Positions 22,393 to 32,960 of a stretch of DNA of 64,000 nt are shown here, one piece after another. Source of the DNA: Clarkia xantiana subsp. parviflora. Its lineage: Eukaryota; Streptophyta; Magnoliopsida; Myrtales; Onagraceae. The stretch spans positions 13,308,166-13,372,165 of the forward strand of contig JAPTYO010000005.1 in assembly GCA_036873135.1 (NCBI GenBank), given 5' to 3'. The first letter of the stretch is position 1, and every line of letters starts with the position of its first letter. The notes under the pieces are model-generated. The model worked only from the letters and a program-made list of their open reading frames with translations, was not told the origin of the DNA and did no database searches. The translations under genes were made by a program, and so were the position numbers.

Positions 22393-25300
22393 TCAAACAT
22401 GATACTTCTTCAAGTGTTCACCACTGAAGGAGTGCTTCAACGTCTTGCCTTCGAGATCCTCTAACTTGTATGCATTGGGTACTGGCATCCCCACGATCTT
22501 GTAGGGTCCCTCCCATTTTGGTGACAGCTTGTTGATCTGATCTTGATGAACAAACTCATTCCTCCGCCAGACAAGTTCTCCCACGAAGAATTGTCGGGAC
22601 CTGACACGCCGATTATAATATCGGGCTGTTGCCAGTCGCATTCGGGCCTGGACTTCATCAGCCTTCCACCTCTTCTCCTCGAGTAGGTCTAAGTCCAGAC
22701 GTCTCATTTCCTCATTCGATAGAGGCTCATAGTATTTCGCACGGTGGGACGCCACCGCTATTTCCACGGGAGCAACTGCCTCCGTGCCGTAAACCAGGCC
22801 AAACGGAGTTTCTCCTGTTGATTGCTTGGGTGTTGTTCTCACAGCCCATAGCACATTCTCGAGCTCATCCAGCCAATGGCCCTGCAAGGCATAGACTCTC
22901 TTCTTCAAGCCATCCATCACGATCTTGTTGGCTGACTCTACCTGGCCATTGGTCTGAGCGTGGCGGACTGAAGCGGTCCGATGTTCAATATTTAATTCTT
23001 CCAAGTATTCCTTCAACTGGGCTCCGTTGAACGGAGGGCCGTTGTCACTGATCAGTGCTCGCGGGACCCCGTACTGGGATATGATCTGAGTCTGAAGGAA
23101 CCTGAGGATCTGCTGCCCCGTTGTTCTAGCCAACGCCTTGGCCTCTATCCACTTTGAGAAGTAGTCAATAGCCACGAGTAAGTACTTGCACTGACCTCTC
23201 GCTTGGGGGAGTGGTCCCACCAAGTCAATTCCCCATTGCGCAAAGGGCCATGCACTTCTGATGGGCATCAGGTCCGCGGCGGGAGCTACGATATTTGGGG
23301 CGTACCTCTGGCATGCATCACAGGATTGAACCATCGCGGTCGCTTCTTTGTTCATCGAGGGCCAGTAGTAGCCTAAGTTCAACGCTTTCCTTACTAGAGA
23401 TCGGGCCCCTTCATGGCAGGCCGCGACTCCTTCGTGGAGCTCCCTCAGGATCCGATTTGTATCAGGCTCTGCTACGCACTTTAAGAAAGGTTTTACGTAC
23501 CCTTTTTTGTATAATTGGTTGTCCACCATCGCGTAGTTATCTGCAATCCGCCGCAACCTGACAGCTGCCACTTTATCCTCGGGGAGTACTCCCGTAGTTA
23601 GGTACGTGACCATCGGGGTCATCCAAGTGGGTTTCTCTTCTTCTTCCGATCCTGTCCCAACAGCACAGACCTCCACCGGGTCGATGTTTGAGATAATCAC
23701 CTTTTCTAGGAAATGCACCTTCCGATTCTCCTCGGGGGTCACTCCCAGAGCGAACTTGCTCAAGGCATCTGCTTCCGCGTTTTCTTCCCTCGGGATCGCC
23801 TCGATATCAAAACTTTTGAAGCTTTCCTTCAGAGTCTGCACCTCGTGCAAATATTTCTTCATCGTCGGGCTCTTAGCTTCATAGTTCCCCTGGACTTGAT
23901 TTACAACCAAGCTAGCATCGCACTTCACTTTTAAATGATCGACCCCCGTACCCTTGGCAATCTTGAGGCCCGTGATAAGAGCCTCGTACTCTGCTTCGTT
24001 GTTGGTGGCTTTGAATGTCAACGCCAGGGCATATCGTAAAGGCTTGCCTCCGCCGGGCGGTATCAACATGAATCCTGCCCCCGAGCCTTCTACACTCGAT
24101 GAACCATCAGTGTACATCTCCCACGTATTCTCCTCATTTGGCTGTTCTGGCTGCTGTTCTGTTGTCGGGACTTCTTCCATGGTTGCCCCCTCTGCGGGAC
24201 CTGTTACTTCCAGATCGGGTGCCGTAGATTCAGCTATAAAATCTGCCAATGCCTGGCCCTTAATAGCGGTTCTCGGAGCGAAATGAATGCGGAACTCCGT
24301 CAGCTCGATGGCCCATTTTACCAATCTCCCCGACGCCTCCGGTCGGTTCAAAAAGTGTTTTAAGGGTTGATTAGTCAATACCGTGACTTCATGGGCATGG
24401 AAGTAAGGTCGCAGCTTTCGAGCGGCAATAATCAACGCGAAGAGATACTTCTCAATAGCGGGATAATTTATTTCAGACTTGGCAAATGCCTTGCTTACAT
24501 AATAGATCGGGACTTGGTTGCCCTTGACAATCTTAATCAAAACAGAACTAACAGCCACATCAGAAACAGCCAAATAGAGATAGAGCGGCTCGCCTGGAAC
24601 TGGTTTCGCCAAAGGCGGAAGGGTGCGGAGGTGCTGCTTTAGTGCCTGGAACGCCTCCTCACACTTGTCGGTCCACTCGAACTTCTTGTTGGCCCTCAGC
24701 ACATCAAAAAATGGCATAGCTCGATCACTCGCCTTGGATAGAAAGCGGTTCATCGCGGCCAACCGGCCATTCAGTACCTGGACCTCTCGATGATTCTTCG
24801 GGGACTGCATCTCCTCTATTGCTCGCAGCTTCTCGGGGTTCACCTCGATTCCTCTCTGGCTCACCATGAACCCTAGGAACTTCCCCGAGTTCACCCCAAA
24901 AGCGCATTTGTCGGGGTTTAGCCGAACCTGATGAAACTTCATCCGCTCAAATGCTGCCGCCAAATTCTGGACATGGTCTCCTGCCTGTCGGGACTTCACC
25001 AGCATGTCGTCCACGTATGCTTCCATGGTTTTCCCTAGCATGTCCCCGAACAACTTGTTCACCATCCGCTGGTAAGTTTCTCCGGCATTGATTAATCCGA
25101 AGGGCATCACGTCATAATGGTAGACATCACTGTCGGCATAGAAGGCCGTATGGGGGGCATCATCCTTTGCCATCTTGATCTGGTTATACCCAGAGTATGC
25201 ATCCATGAAGCTCAGTAGCTCATGTCCCGATGTAGCATCCACCAGCTGGTCAATCCTTAGAAGCGGGTAGCAGTCCTTCGGGCAGGCTTTGTTTAAGTCG

Positions 25301-26412
25301 CGGAAGTCAACACACATTCGCCACTTTCCATTACTCTTTCGCACCAGCACTGGGTTAGCCACCCAAGTCTGGAATCGGAGCTCCTTGATGAATCCAGCAT
25401 CGAGCAGTCTGCCCACCTCCTGCTGAATCGCGATCCTCTTGTCCGTGCCCATCGGACGTCTCCTCTGCGCGATAGGCTTGATCGCGGGGTCGATCTTGAG
25501 CTCGTGCACTATCACGTCGGGACTGATCCCTGGCATATCACTTGGGGACCAGGCAAACAGCTCCTTGAACTCCTTCAAGAGCTCGATCAACTCTCGTGCT
25601 CTTTCATCCGATACGGCAGAGCCGATTTTCACCTTCCTCTGAGGCCCATCGATCTCTACTTCCTTTAAATCCTCCATGGGGGCGGGACGCCCATACTCTT
25701 CTCGAGGATCGGTATCTGTCTGAAGAACAGTCATGGTCTCCCTCCTTCTTCGTCGGGTGGCATTAACATAGCATTTCCGCGACGCCACCTGGTCACCCTT
25801 GACCTCTCCTACTCCGTTATCAGTTGGGAACTTCATCTTCTGATGGACCGTCGAGGCGACTGCCATGAGGGGGTTGATAGTGGTCCTCCCGATGATCGCG
25901 TTATATGCCCCCGCGGACTCCACTACGACGAAATCTACTTTCCGCCTCTCCATCTTCCAGCCACTACCAAACTCTACTGGTAAGGTAATCATTCCTAGCG
26001 GGTAGGAAGTGGAGCCGGAGAATCCCACCATCGGGAAGTCCACCTGCTTAAGGTCCTTCTTCGTCTTTCCCATAGCTTCCAGAGCATCCATGAAAAGAAT
26101 ATCGGAGGAACTCCCTCCATCTATTAGGATCCGCTTCATCTCGAATCCATCCACGTCTTGGGTCACAACCAGGGCGTCGTCATGAGGGCTCTCCACGCCT
26201 ACTAGATCCTCCGCCGAAAAAGAGATCACCATCTCCTCTTTCAGGGTCCACGATCGGGACCTTTTCCCCAATACCACCGCGGCAGATATGCGCGAGGCAT
26301 AATTTTCTCTGGAAGCGGAGGTATCACCTCCCGCTGCCATTCCTCCATGGATGACATTGATAGTTCCCCGCCTCTCCTTGCGGGCACCTGATCCTGAGGC
26401 TTCCTGCTCCAC
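22393..26412 (-). CDS. pol: Tat-H Pol: protease, RT, dual RNase H, integrase
   Basis: 1339 codons counted from a GTG at 26412; the frame is open further upstream into the Gag zinc-knuckle region, so the true product starts in gag. Protease: LIDGGSS near residue 97. RT: FRDLNKACPKD about 370-380 and YVDD 466-469. First RNase H about 605-730: the usual catalytic DAS is AVS here. Second RNase H about 764-890 with TDGSS (D769), NNEAEYE and ADALSK. Integrase: HHCC (H993, H1000, C1031, C1034), catalytic D1063, D1123 and E1159 with the D-35-E spacing. The C-terminus ends HLKKYHV, as in related elements. Polyprotein would be cut by its own protease and act in the particle and nucleus. Intact from 26412 to the stop. 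Confidence 0.93.
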   Translation of the reverse strand: MEQEASGSGARKERRGTINVIHGGMAAGGDTSASRENYASRISAAVVLGKRSRSWTLKEEMVISFSAEDLVGVESPHDDALVVTQDVDGFEMKRILIDGGSSSDILFMDALEAMGKTKKDLKQVDFPMVGFSGSTSYPLGMITLPVEFGSGWKMERRKVDFVVVESAGAYNAIIGRTTINPLMAVASTVHQKMKFPTDNGVGEVKGDQVASRKCYVNATRRRRRETMTVLQTDTDPREEYGRPAPMEDLKEVEIDGPQRKVKIGSAVSDERARELIELLKEFKELFAWSPSDMPGISPDVIVHELKIDPAIKPIAQRRRPMGTDKRIAIQQEVGRLLDAGFIKELRFQTWVANPVLVRKSNGKWRMCVDFRDLNKACPKDCYPLLRIDQLVDATSGHELLSFMDAYSGYNQIKMAKDDAPHTAFYADSDVYHYDVMPFGLINAGETYQRMVNKLFGDMLGKTMEAYVDDMLVKSRQAGDHVQNLAAAFERMKFHQVRLNPDKCAFGVNSGKFLGFMVSQRGIEVNPEKLRAIEEMQSPKNHREVQVLNGRLAAMNRFLSKASDRAMPFFDVLRANKKFEWTDKCEEAFQALKQHLRTLPPLAKPVPGEPLYLYLAVSDVAVSSVLIKIVKGNQVPIYYVSKAFAKSEINYPAIEKYLFALIIAARKLRPYFHAHEVTVLTNQPLKHFLNRPEASGRLVKWAIELTEFRIHFAPRTAIKGQALADFIAESTAPDLEVTGPAEGATMEEVPTTEQQPEQPNEENTWEMYTDGSSSVEGSGAGFMLIPPGGGKPLRYALALTFKATNNEAEYEALITGLKIAKGTGVDHLKVKCDASLVVNQVQGNYEAKSPTMKKYLHEVQTLKESFKSFDIEAIPREENAEADALSKFALGVTPEENRKVHFLEKVIISNIDPVEVCAVGTGSEEEEKPTWMTPMVTYLTTGVLPEDKVAAVRLRRIADNYAMVDNQLYKKGYVKPFLKCVAEPDTNRILRELHEGVAACHEGARSLVRKALNLGYYWPSMNKEATAMVQSCDACQRYAPNIVAPAADLMPIRSAWPFAQWGIDLVGPLPQARGQCKYLLVAIDYFSKWIEAKALARTTGQQILRFLQTQIISQYGVPRALISDNGPPFNGAQLKEYLEELNIEHRTASVRHAQTNGQVESANKIVMDGLKKRVYALQGHWLDELENVLWAVRTTPKQSTGETPFGLVYGTEAVAPVEIAVASHRAKYYEPLSNEEMRRLDLDLLEEKRWKADEVQARMRLATARYYNRRVRSRQFFVGELVWRRNEFVHQDQINKLSPKWEGPYKIVGMPVPNAYKLEDLEGKTLKHSFSGEHLKKYHV

Positions 26413-26905
26413 CTTCTTCCTCTTTGGGGATCTGTCACGGGATTTCGAACGGGAACGAGACCTACTTCTGGAACGAGATCGGCACCGTCCCTTCCCAACA
26501 AATTCCTTCAGCTTCCCCTTCTGAATCAGCTTTTCAATCTCTTTCTTCAGCTCCCGACAATTTTCGGTGTCGTGACCATTGGCTCGATGATAACGACAGT
26601 AACGGTCCGGGCGGCCTCCCAGATATTCACCTTCTTTCCTCGGGGGGGTATCGAACGAGGCCTTGTCGCTCCATTACAGCTAGTACAGAAACCATCGAGC
26701 TGTTGATGGGGGCTGCCCGACCCTCTCGATTGTCTTTCCCCGAGGGACGTTTGTCTTCTCTTCGGTCGGGACGACCTCGGTTTTTACTCCCCTCCGATTT
26801 GTCGCTTCTCTTGCGGTCATCCGACAGCTTGGATGACGCCTTCCCTCTCCCCGACTTTGGGGGGTCCAGCTCTCCAGCAGCGATTTTTGACTCTTGAACA
26901 TCAAT
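26413..26905 (-). pseudogene. gag: Tat-H Gag C-terminus with zinc knuckle, out of frame with capsid
   Basis: Downstream of the capsid frame the reading continues after a TAA (26906-26908), then shifts at a run of seven G (plus strand, 26642-26648). Comparison with Tat-I, where the corresponding place keeps frame, suggests one extra base. Beyond it the frame joins pol and carries a CRYHRANGHDTENC knuckle (C-x2-H-x4-H-x4-C) and an Arg/Ser-rich tract (RSRSRSRS). This links Gag to Pol in a single ancestral frame. Confidence 0.8.
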
Positions 26906-28045
26906 TTACTGCTTCACCCTCGCTTGCAGGGCTTCCATACTCCATATAGCCTTCGCGGCTACACTGTGCATCAGGTCGGAGCCATACGGAGCACTCAGGT
27001 TATGCAGGAAGGTGCGTATCATCTCTCCCTCCGAGATTTCTTCATCAATCTCCGCAGCGCTGGCAGTGAACCGTTGGTAATAATACGCCAACGATTCGTC
27101 AGGTCTCTGCACCACCTTGGTTAGGGTCCTCACGCTTTTCAGGAGGCGTCTCCGTCCTTGATACTGCTTGATAAAGCGGTCGTGCATGTCAGCCCAGCAT
27201 GTGATGCTTCCTGGTGGAAGGCTAAAGAACCAGGTCATGGCTCTCTCTCCTAGGGTTATCGGGAACAGCGAGCATATCAGATCTTCGTTTGAAGTCCTAC
27301 CCATGCATGCCTGAACGTGTCTTTGCACATGGCGGACCGGGTCTCCTTCCCCATCATATGCTTCGATCGTCGGGATGCCTATCCCTGACGGGGCAACGGT
27401 GTCGATCAGCCGCGGTACGAAAGGATGGCTGGACCGATCCCTTAGTTCCGAGGTCATCTGCTTTTGGTCGCCCATGTAGATGCTAACAATTCTCACCACC
27501 TGGTCAGCGGTGAGGGGACCATTCAGGGGGATGGTCCTATTCTGCACTGGTCCAGGGCCGTCAACCACGAACTTCTCTGGCTGCATAGGTTCCTTACCCT
27601 TGTCCCGGGGCGGAACCTCCTGTTCCTCTGGGTCCACCCTCGGCGGGGGTGGTGGTAACTCTTCTCGCGGAGGCAACTCCTCCGTTCTCCTGGCAGCCTC
27701 TCTCTTATCCAGCAAGGCTTCCATGGCAGCCAGGAACATCGGCATGGCCTCCGCTACTGCCTTGGCCAACTCCGATTTCGAAGACGACCCTTCTTCCCTT
27801 CGCGGGGCATCTCCAGCTCCAGGGCCCACCGGGTTTGGTGGAGCGTCATCCTCCCCCCTGCGAGGGACCTCTTGCCTGTCCCTTCCAGCGTCTCGGACTG
27901 AGACCTCATCACCATGTCCCCCTGTCTGAGAAAGGGCAGGGTTCTCACCTTGTTCAGCGACGCGTTCCGGCAACGGGGAATTCACAGTTCCTGCGGGACG
28001 AGAACTGCCGGCCGGAACTTGCTTCTTCTTGCCACCACCGGCCAT
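26906..28045 (-). CDS. gag: Tat-H Gag, capsid part, truncated by nonsense codon
   Basis: 379 codons from ATG 28045, about 40 bp past the primer-binding site. N-terminal 170 residues are Gly/Pro/Glu-rich and disordered; the capsid domain (about 185-379) has the retrotransposon Gag phrase TWFFSLPPGSITCWADM and YYYQRFTAS. It ends at TAA 26906-26908 where Tat-I has CAA, a single-base nonsense change. Structural protein of the virus-like particle. Confidence 0.88.
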   Translation of the reverse strand: MAGGGKKKQVPAGSSRPAGTVNSPLPERVAEQGENPALSQTGGHGDEVSVRDAGRDRQEVPRRGEDDAPPNPVGPGAGDAPRREEGSSSKSELAKAVAEAMPMFLAAMEALLDKREAARRTEELPPREELPPPPPRVDPEEQEVPPRDKGKEPMQPEKFVVDGPGPVQNRTIPLNGPLTADQVVRIVSIYMGDQKQMTSELRDRSSHPFVPRLIDTVAPSGIGIPTIEAYDGEGDPVRHVQRHVQACMGRTSNEDLICSLFPITLGERAMTWFFSLPPGSITCWADMHDRFIKQYQGRRRLLKSVRTLTKVVQRPDESLAYYYQRFTASAAEIDEEISEGEMIRTFLHNLSAPYGSDLMHSVAAKAIWSMEALQARVKQ

Positions 28046-28082
28046 TGATCTGGTAGAGACTATCTTGACTTTTTGTCAGATT

Positions 28083-28099
28083 CCCACAGACGGCGCCAA
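28083..28099 (-). other. Primer-binding site of Tat-H
   Basis: Minus strand TTGGCGCCGTCTGTGGG, right after the 5' LTR end. Confidence 0.9.
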
Positions 28100-28841
28100 T
28101 GTTGGATCACGGGCGAAGCTCTGTTACGTCCTTGACGGAATGACTGGACTCCTAAGCTCCGCGTGGTCCTGCAAAAGGGGATGACCTGGGTGGTGACCCA
28201 GAATCCCTCTCCGATGCTTAAATGAGTACGGTAATCAATGGAGTGGTAAGCAAAAGTCTAAACTCGTATCAGAATTGGTGTTTTCTGGGGTAACTTCCTC
28301 CTTTATATAGGAGGAGAAGTCACCCAGAGTTACCTGAGGCCAAGCTTGGCCGTTATAGCCACGATTCCGTATATCCCGCCATGATTCCGTATATTTCGCC
28401 CCACGCTCCGCGTATCTTACCCATACTCCGTGTATCTCGGGCACGCTCTGCGTATCTCGAGGGAATTTATCCGTTATCTTTAACCGTCTCCCACTACTCT
28501 ATCTGGTAGGCGGGTTTCTCGGTCTTATCCTCTGATCCCAAGTCCCGACTCCTGTCGGGGACTCCAGAGTTGTCTCATTCTAGATCACCACCCAGGACCT
28601 TCAGTCTCTACGGGACAGGTCCAGCCTCTGCGGGGCTTTATTATCGGGGCCTTTACTAAGGCATATCGGGGCCTGCTCAGAGGCTTCTTATCGGGAGCAT
28701 TCAGCTTTTATGTCAGGGTCGCTTAAATCGGGACCCTTCGTACTGGGCCTCTGGGCCTTCCAGGCTTTCACGAGGCCCACTGGACCTACTCGCCGTCCAT
28801 TGGCTGTTTAACGGGGCTAACGATTACATCGGAACCCATCA
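28100..28841 (-). repeat. 5' LTR of Tat-H
   Basis: 742 bp. Differs from the 3' LTR at the third base from the U5 end (TGTTGG against TGATGG on the plus strand) and at one A/G near 28763. Minus-strand TATATAAAGG near 28310 suits the promoter. Confidence 0.93.
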
Positions 28842-28846
28842 GTCTA

Positions 28847-29536
28847 TTATGTTCGAGGTCGGGAGTCGGAGACGGGGCGAGGTGTTGATCGAGAACGATG
28901 TGGATGGCAGACCCGATCAACAGACCGGCTTGGCGAAGAAGAGAAAGGCCGGCTATTATGGAGGAGGATGAGAGGAGCGGCTGCTCTGTCGCTGCTGGTC
29001 GGAGCGTGGAGCTTGATGGTCGTCGAGGATCGTCGGAACTGCACGGAGGTCGACCGGTGGTTGGCTATGAGAACGGAGGAGCGCGGCGAATGTTTTTCGA
29101 CTGAGGGGGATCGGCCGGGTGCTGAAGGAGCGAGGAGCTGTAAGGTGGTGAGATGGCAAACAATGGATGAGGTCACCGGAGGTGCAACCGATCAAAGATG
29201 GTTGTTCCCAGGAAGTCGAGCGTTGGCTTTGTCTTCAAGCATCTAATTCCAGTGGTTCTAGATGAAGTCGATTCTCGACTCTTTAGTGCAGGGTTGGTTG
29301 CGGCTTCTGGGAGAGTGATGAAGAAGAAAACGTTAACTTATATTGTAAAAATAACAATAACATATACAAATTAATTTACATTAATTAAACAACAAACGCA
29401 AAAGTTAATAATTTCGGTGATTTCAAAAGAAGCTCGGGCTGTTTTATTATCTCTGTTTATATTTTTCTGTCCCTTACGATGTAAAACTAGACCCCTATTT
29501 ATACTAAAAACCTAGTCTAGATTACAGATAAAATTT
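28847..29536 (-). mobile_element. Element G, middle part
   Basis: Continuation of the solo-LTR-like insert between Tat-H and the foldback. 28850-29330 is GC-rich and open in several frames (for example 28847-29176), but no protein family is recognisable. 29330-29536 contains the minus-strand TATAAATAGG. The last seven bases are the left duplication of the foldback. Confidence 0.55.
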
Positions 29537-30359
29537 AGGGTTAAAGTTCCTTTTGGTACCACATGTTTGCAAAAATTACACTGTTCATACCACTAGTATT
29601 TTTTCGTACCGAATTGGTACCATATGTTTCCAAACCTTACTGTTTTGGTACCTCCGTTAGGGTTCCGTCAAAAACAGCCGTTAAATGGCATGTGCCATGC
29701 ACGTGACCAGCCCAAAACTTTCAGTTTTGTTACAATTTAGTCCATCTAATACATCCCTAACTTTTATTTTGTTCAATTTAGTCCTAAAACTTCAAAATCA
29801 AACAATTTCCCCAAATTGACCTAGCCGGACCTAGCCGTGGGCTAGATCCGACCCTGGGTCATGGTCGCCGGACCCAGGCGACCCCGACCCAGGGTCGGAC
29901 CTAGCCCTAGGCTAGGTCCGGCTAGGTCAATTGGGACCTAGCCCCAATTTAGGGTTATGTCCCAATTGACCTAGCCGGACCTAGCCTAGGGCTAGGTCCG
30001 ACCCTGGGTCGAGGTCGCCTGGGTCCGGCGACTATGATCCAGGGTCGGACCTAGCCCATGGCTAGGTACGGCTAGGTCAATTTGGGAAAATAGTTTGGTT
30101 TTGAAGTTTTAGGACTAAATTGAACAAAATAAAAGTTAGGGATGTATTAGATGGACTAAATTGTAACAAAACTGAAAGTTTTGGGCTGGTCACGTGCATG
30201 GCACATGCCATTTAACGGCTGTTTTTGACGGAACCCTAACGGAGGTACCAAAACAGTAAGGTTTGGAAACATATGGTACCAATTCGGTACGAAAAAATAC
30301 TAGTGGTATGAACAGTGTAATTTTTGCAAACATGTGGTACCAAAAGGAACTTTAACCCT
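29537..30359. mobile_element. Foldback DNA element with about 290-bp inverted arms
   Basis: Arms 29537-29825 and 30070-30359 are almost perfect reverse complements, starting AGGGTTAAAGTTCC and ending GGAACTTTAACCCT. Flanks are AAAATTT on both sides (29530-29536, 30360-30366). The 245-bp centre is itself built of smaller palindromes around GGACCTAGCC/GGCTAGGTCC and GACCCAGGGTC. No coding capacity. The long arms suggest a MULE- or hAT-type non-autonomous element; seven identical flanking bases do not settle which. Confidence 0.82.
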
Positions 30360-30366
30360 AAAATTT

Positions 30367-30699
30367 AAATAAAAAATGCTAACAGATAATTATTCTAGAG
30401 AATATTCCTAAGGATATTTATCTTTATAGATAATTATTATTTTTTTGAATAAAAAATAATATCTGGAGATAAATATCTTACATATAATTTTATAATATAA
30501 AAAAAAACTAATTATTATATATATTCTTTTAAAAAATTCCGAAAATATTAAATAAATTCGAAATAATTTAAAATATATTTTATAATAACTTCCCTAATGT
30601 GCCCTTGAGCATTTTTGGAGACGTTGTGGCTTGACGCGTCCGGAATTTGACGTATCATGTGTAACGTCGTTACGTCCGGGTCAAAATCGAGTATTTACA
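30367..30699 (-). mobile_element. Element G, 5' end
   Basis: AT-rich; minus strand starts TGTAAATACTCGATTTTGAC at 30699. Followed by TGGAG, the partial duplication of GGGAG at 16345. Confidence 0.6.
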
Positions 30700-30704
30700 T
30701 GGAG

Positions 30705-31833
30705 ATCTTAAGGAGTCAAGGATATGCTGCACCTCCGCCACCACCCCGCGTGCTAATGAACAAGCTGCACTAGCTAGGGAGGCGTCACATGATGCCAACC
30801 AGCAAAAGCCGCAACATCCAGAGGGAGTAGGAGACTCTAAAGATACCTATCGACAGGCCAGGCAGGAGCCAGCACGTTCATGCACCCCAAGTGTTGGCAT
30901 AAAGCAACAACAAGGAGTAAGATGGAAGCAACCTCCTGTGAGCAATTCACAACGCCTACACAAGGAGGATAGCTTTAAGAAAGCAAGCCATGTTGACACA
31001 TGCAACGATGGGTGGAGGAAGCCCGCATACGACAATGACATCCCAATCACGGGACTTACGGCTAAGGCCTTAGAAGAAATGATTGAGAGAAAGATGAAGC
31101 AGTCGAAGATGAAGGGAATGCATGCCCTGGAAGAGAATGCATCACATCCATTCTATGATGAACTAGTGCACAGTCACGTTCCAGATGCCCTGTACAGAAT
31201 CGATGGAGAAAAATATAGAGGAAAAGGAGATCCAATCGAGCATGTGCAACAGCATGAAGCTTCTCTGTTGGGACGAACTGACAACCCGCATCATGTTGCC
31301 ATGACATTTGCTAATACTCTCGTTGGAACTGCCGCACATTGGTTCTTTTCGCTACCATGCGGAAGCGTTACGTCATGAGCATATAAAGGCAAAATTCATT
31401 CAAAGATACATGGGAGAGCGCACACTCCTTAAAGGGCCAAATGCGTTGAATGAGGTGACACAGCAAAATGATGAGTCGTTAGCAGATTATTACATCCGCT
31501 TCAATCAAAACATCTCAGACATTCAAGGAAACATCACCGAAGGAGAAATCGTGCGCGCCTTCATTGCAAATTTAGGCCGAAGAGGATATGCCCTGGCTGA
31601 AAAGATGTCAAAGCGCCCAGCTGAGACACTTGAAGAATTGGCGGCAAGGGTAAAAGAATTCGTGGATCTGGACAGATTCAGAGAACAACATAAGGCGAAA
31701 GTTAGTGTAGCTCGCGCTAAGGAGAAGCAAGCAAAACCCCAACAAGGCCCGCAGCAAGCAAGACAATTCCAGCCCCATAAGAGGCTATATCAGCCAGAAT
31801 TCCAAAGACCAAAAGAAGTGAACCTTAGAAAAA
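30705..31833 (+). pseudogene. gag: Gypsy-E gag, main part, broken
   Basis: Continues the gag frame cut at 16349. A frameshift follows within about 50 bp. The capsid core is readable at 30938-31378 (KMKGMHALEENASHPF, HWFFSLPCGS) and is then stopped by TGA where Tat-J has a tryptophan codon, with a small deletion. It resumes in another frame at 31380-31833 (KFIQRYMGERT, FNQNISDIQGN). Homology to Tat-J Gag ends abruptly at KEVNL near 31830; the zinc knuckle and protease are absent. At least three disabling lesions. Confidence 0.87.
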
Positions 31834-32946
31834 TTTTATAAAATTTACACTTTTCTAAAATTTTCAGCACTTAGAAAAATTTTGGCCGATTTGGGGCTAA
31901 GTATTCTAATGCATTTTATCAAACACCTTGTATGCATGATAAGATAACTAGGTACATGGTGATTTCAAGACTAAATCAAGGCCAAACGAAGTCACGAAAG
32001 GTCCATCCATGTACGAAATTGGACTCACCGACACGAAGCAAGTTCAAATTGCTACTCGCCCTCACCCGAAGACCCACGCGCCGCCGTTGCAACTTCACGC
32101 GCCGCCGCGGTGACCTCACGCGCCGTCCCCTCTTCTACACGCGCCGCCTTGGTCTCCTCCTTGCCCGGATTCGATCTTGATCGATGCCAAATATGATGTG
32201 ACTACTCCAAATTCACACCTTCATGAATTCCTTCTTCATCAAGAATGGAGAACTTCTAGAGGATTTATCTATAAAGGATGTAAGATAATGAGTATTCTCT
32301 CTCCTAATTCTCATTAATAGTACCTACACCATGTGCTAAGGACTAAACTAATATCTATTTTCACACAAGTCCTTAATATCATGTATAAGCATACTTACAC
32401 CTCTCATATGCTTGTTTTACGTACATGCTCCCTAGTGTTGCATGACGCGCTTCGTAGATCGTTACGCATGTTATTATTCTTATATGTGCATAATGCTAAC
32501 TCATTATTGTTGTATGATTACTTTTGGAACTTAAGTATGAATTGAATGTTTGCATCATACTACATGTTTTCCAATTTCATATTATTCTAAGTGTTTTGCT
32601 TATTGCATGATCACGTCGTCCGTTTACAATGTCGTCATCGACAACGTGTTACATGTTTACACCGTATACCATGATATTATCACGTTGCATGATTTTTTAT
32701 TATTACAAGTATTTCATTCATTACATGATATTGCGAATATAATTGCATGTCGTTGTACGCATATTGTCCGTTACGCTAACCCTGTAAACAGATTACGTAC
32801 ATACGGCGGAAAAATTAAAGTTGGTCAAATTTATGATCTCAACACTCGAATCGACAAACAAGCCACCCCTGAGGTCAGTACCAAACCTAAATTGGACGAA
32901 TATCTTATCTTAAAAAGAGTCAAGCATGGGTTTTGAACCACTAATT
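31834..32946 (+). other. Non-coding 3' half of Gypsy-E
   Basis: After gag the sequence resembles, in pieces, the 3' non-coding region of Tat-K (words like CTTAGAAAAATTTTGGCC and AAAGAGTCAA). A GC-rich patch at 32040-32170 repeats CACGCGCCGCC about four times. I see no pol remnant. Confidence 0.55.
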
Positions 32947-32960
32947 GACTCGGGGGCAAG
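32947..32960 (+). other. Polypurine tract of Gypsy-E
   Basis: GACTCGGGGGCAAG abuts the 3' LTR; the same tract (GACTCGGGGGCATG) precedes the Tat-K and Tat-L 3' LTRs. Confidence 0.85.

Larger units (their letters stand above)
17194..28841 (-). mobile_element. Tat-H, young Ty3/gypsy Tat-lineage element with antisense gene
   Basis: 11.6 kb between exact GTCTA duplications. Minus-strand order: 5' LTR (28841 to 28100), primer-binding site, gag, protease, RT, Ty3-type RNase H, second RNase H, integrase, tandem repeats, antisense gene on the plus strand, polypurine tract, 3' LTR (17935 to 17194). The extra RNase H and the antisense gene are marks of the Tat lineage (Ogre/Retand/Grande type). The two 742-bp LTRs differ at only two positions that I can see, so the insertion is recent. 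Gag has one nonsense codon and one frameshift. Confidence 0.93.

Noticed and set aside
29537..30359. TTTAGGG/CCCTAAA at the foldback ends as plant telomere repeat
   Set aside because: Only a single heptamer at each end and no array; it is part of the terminal inverted repeat and flank.
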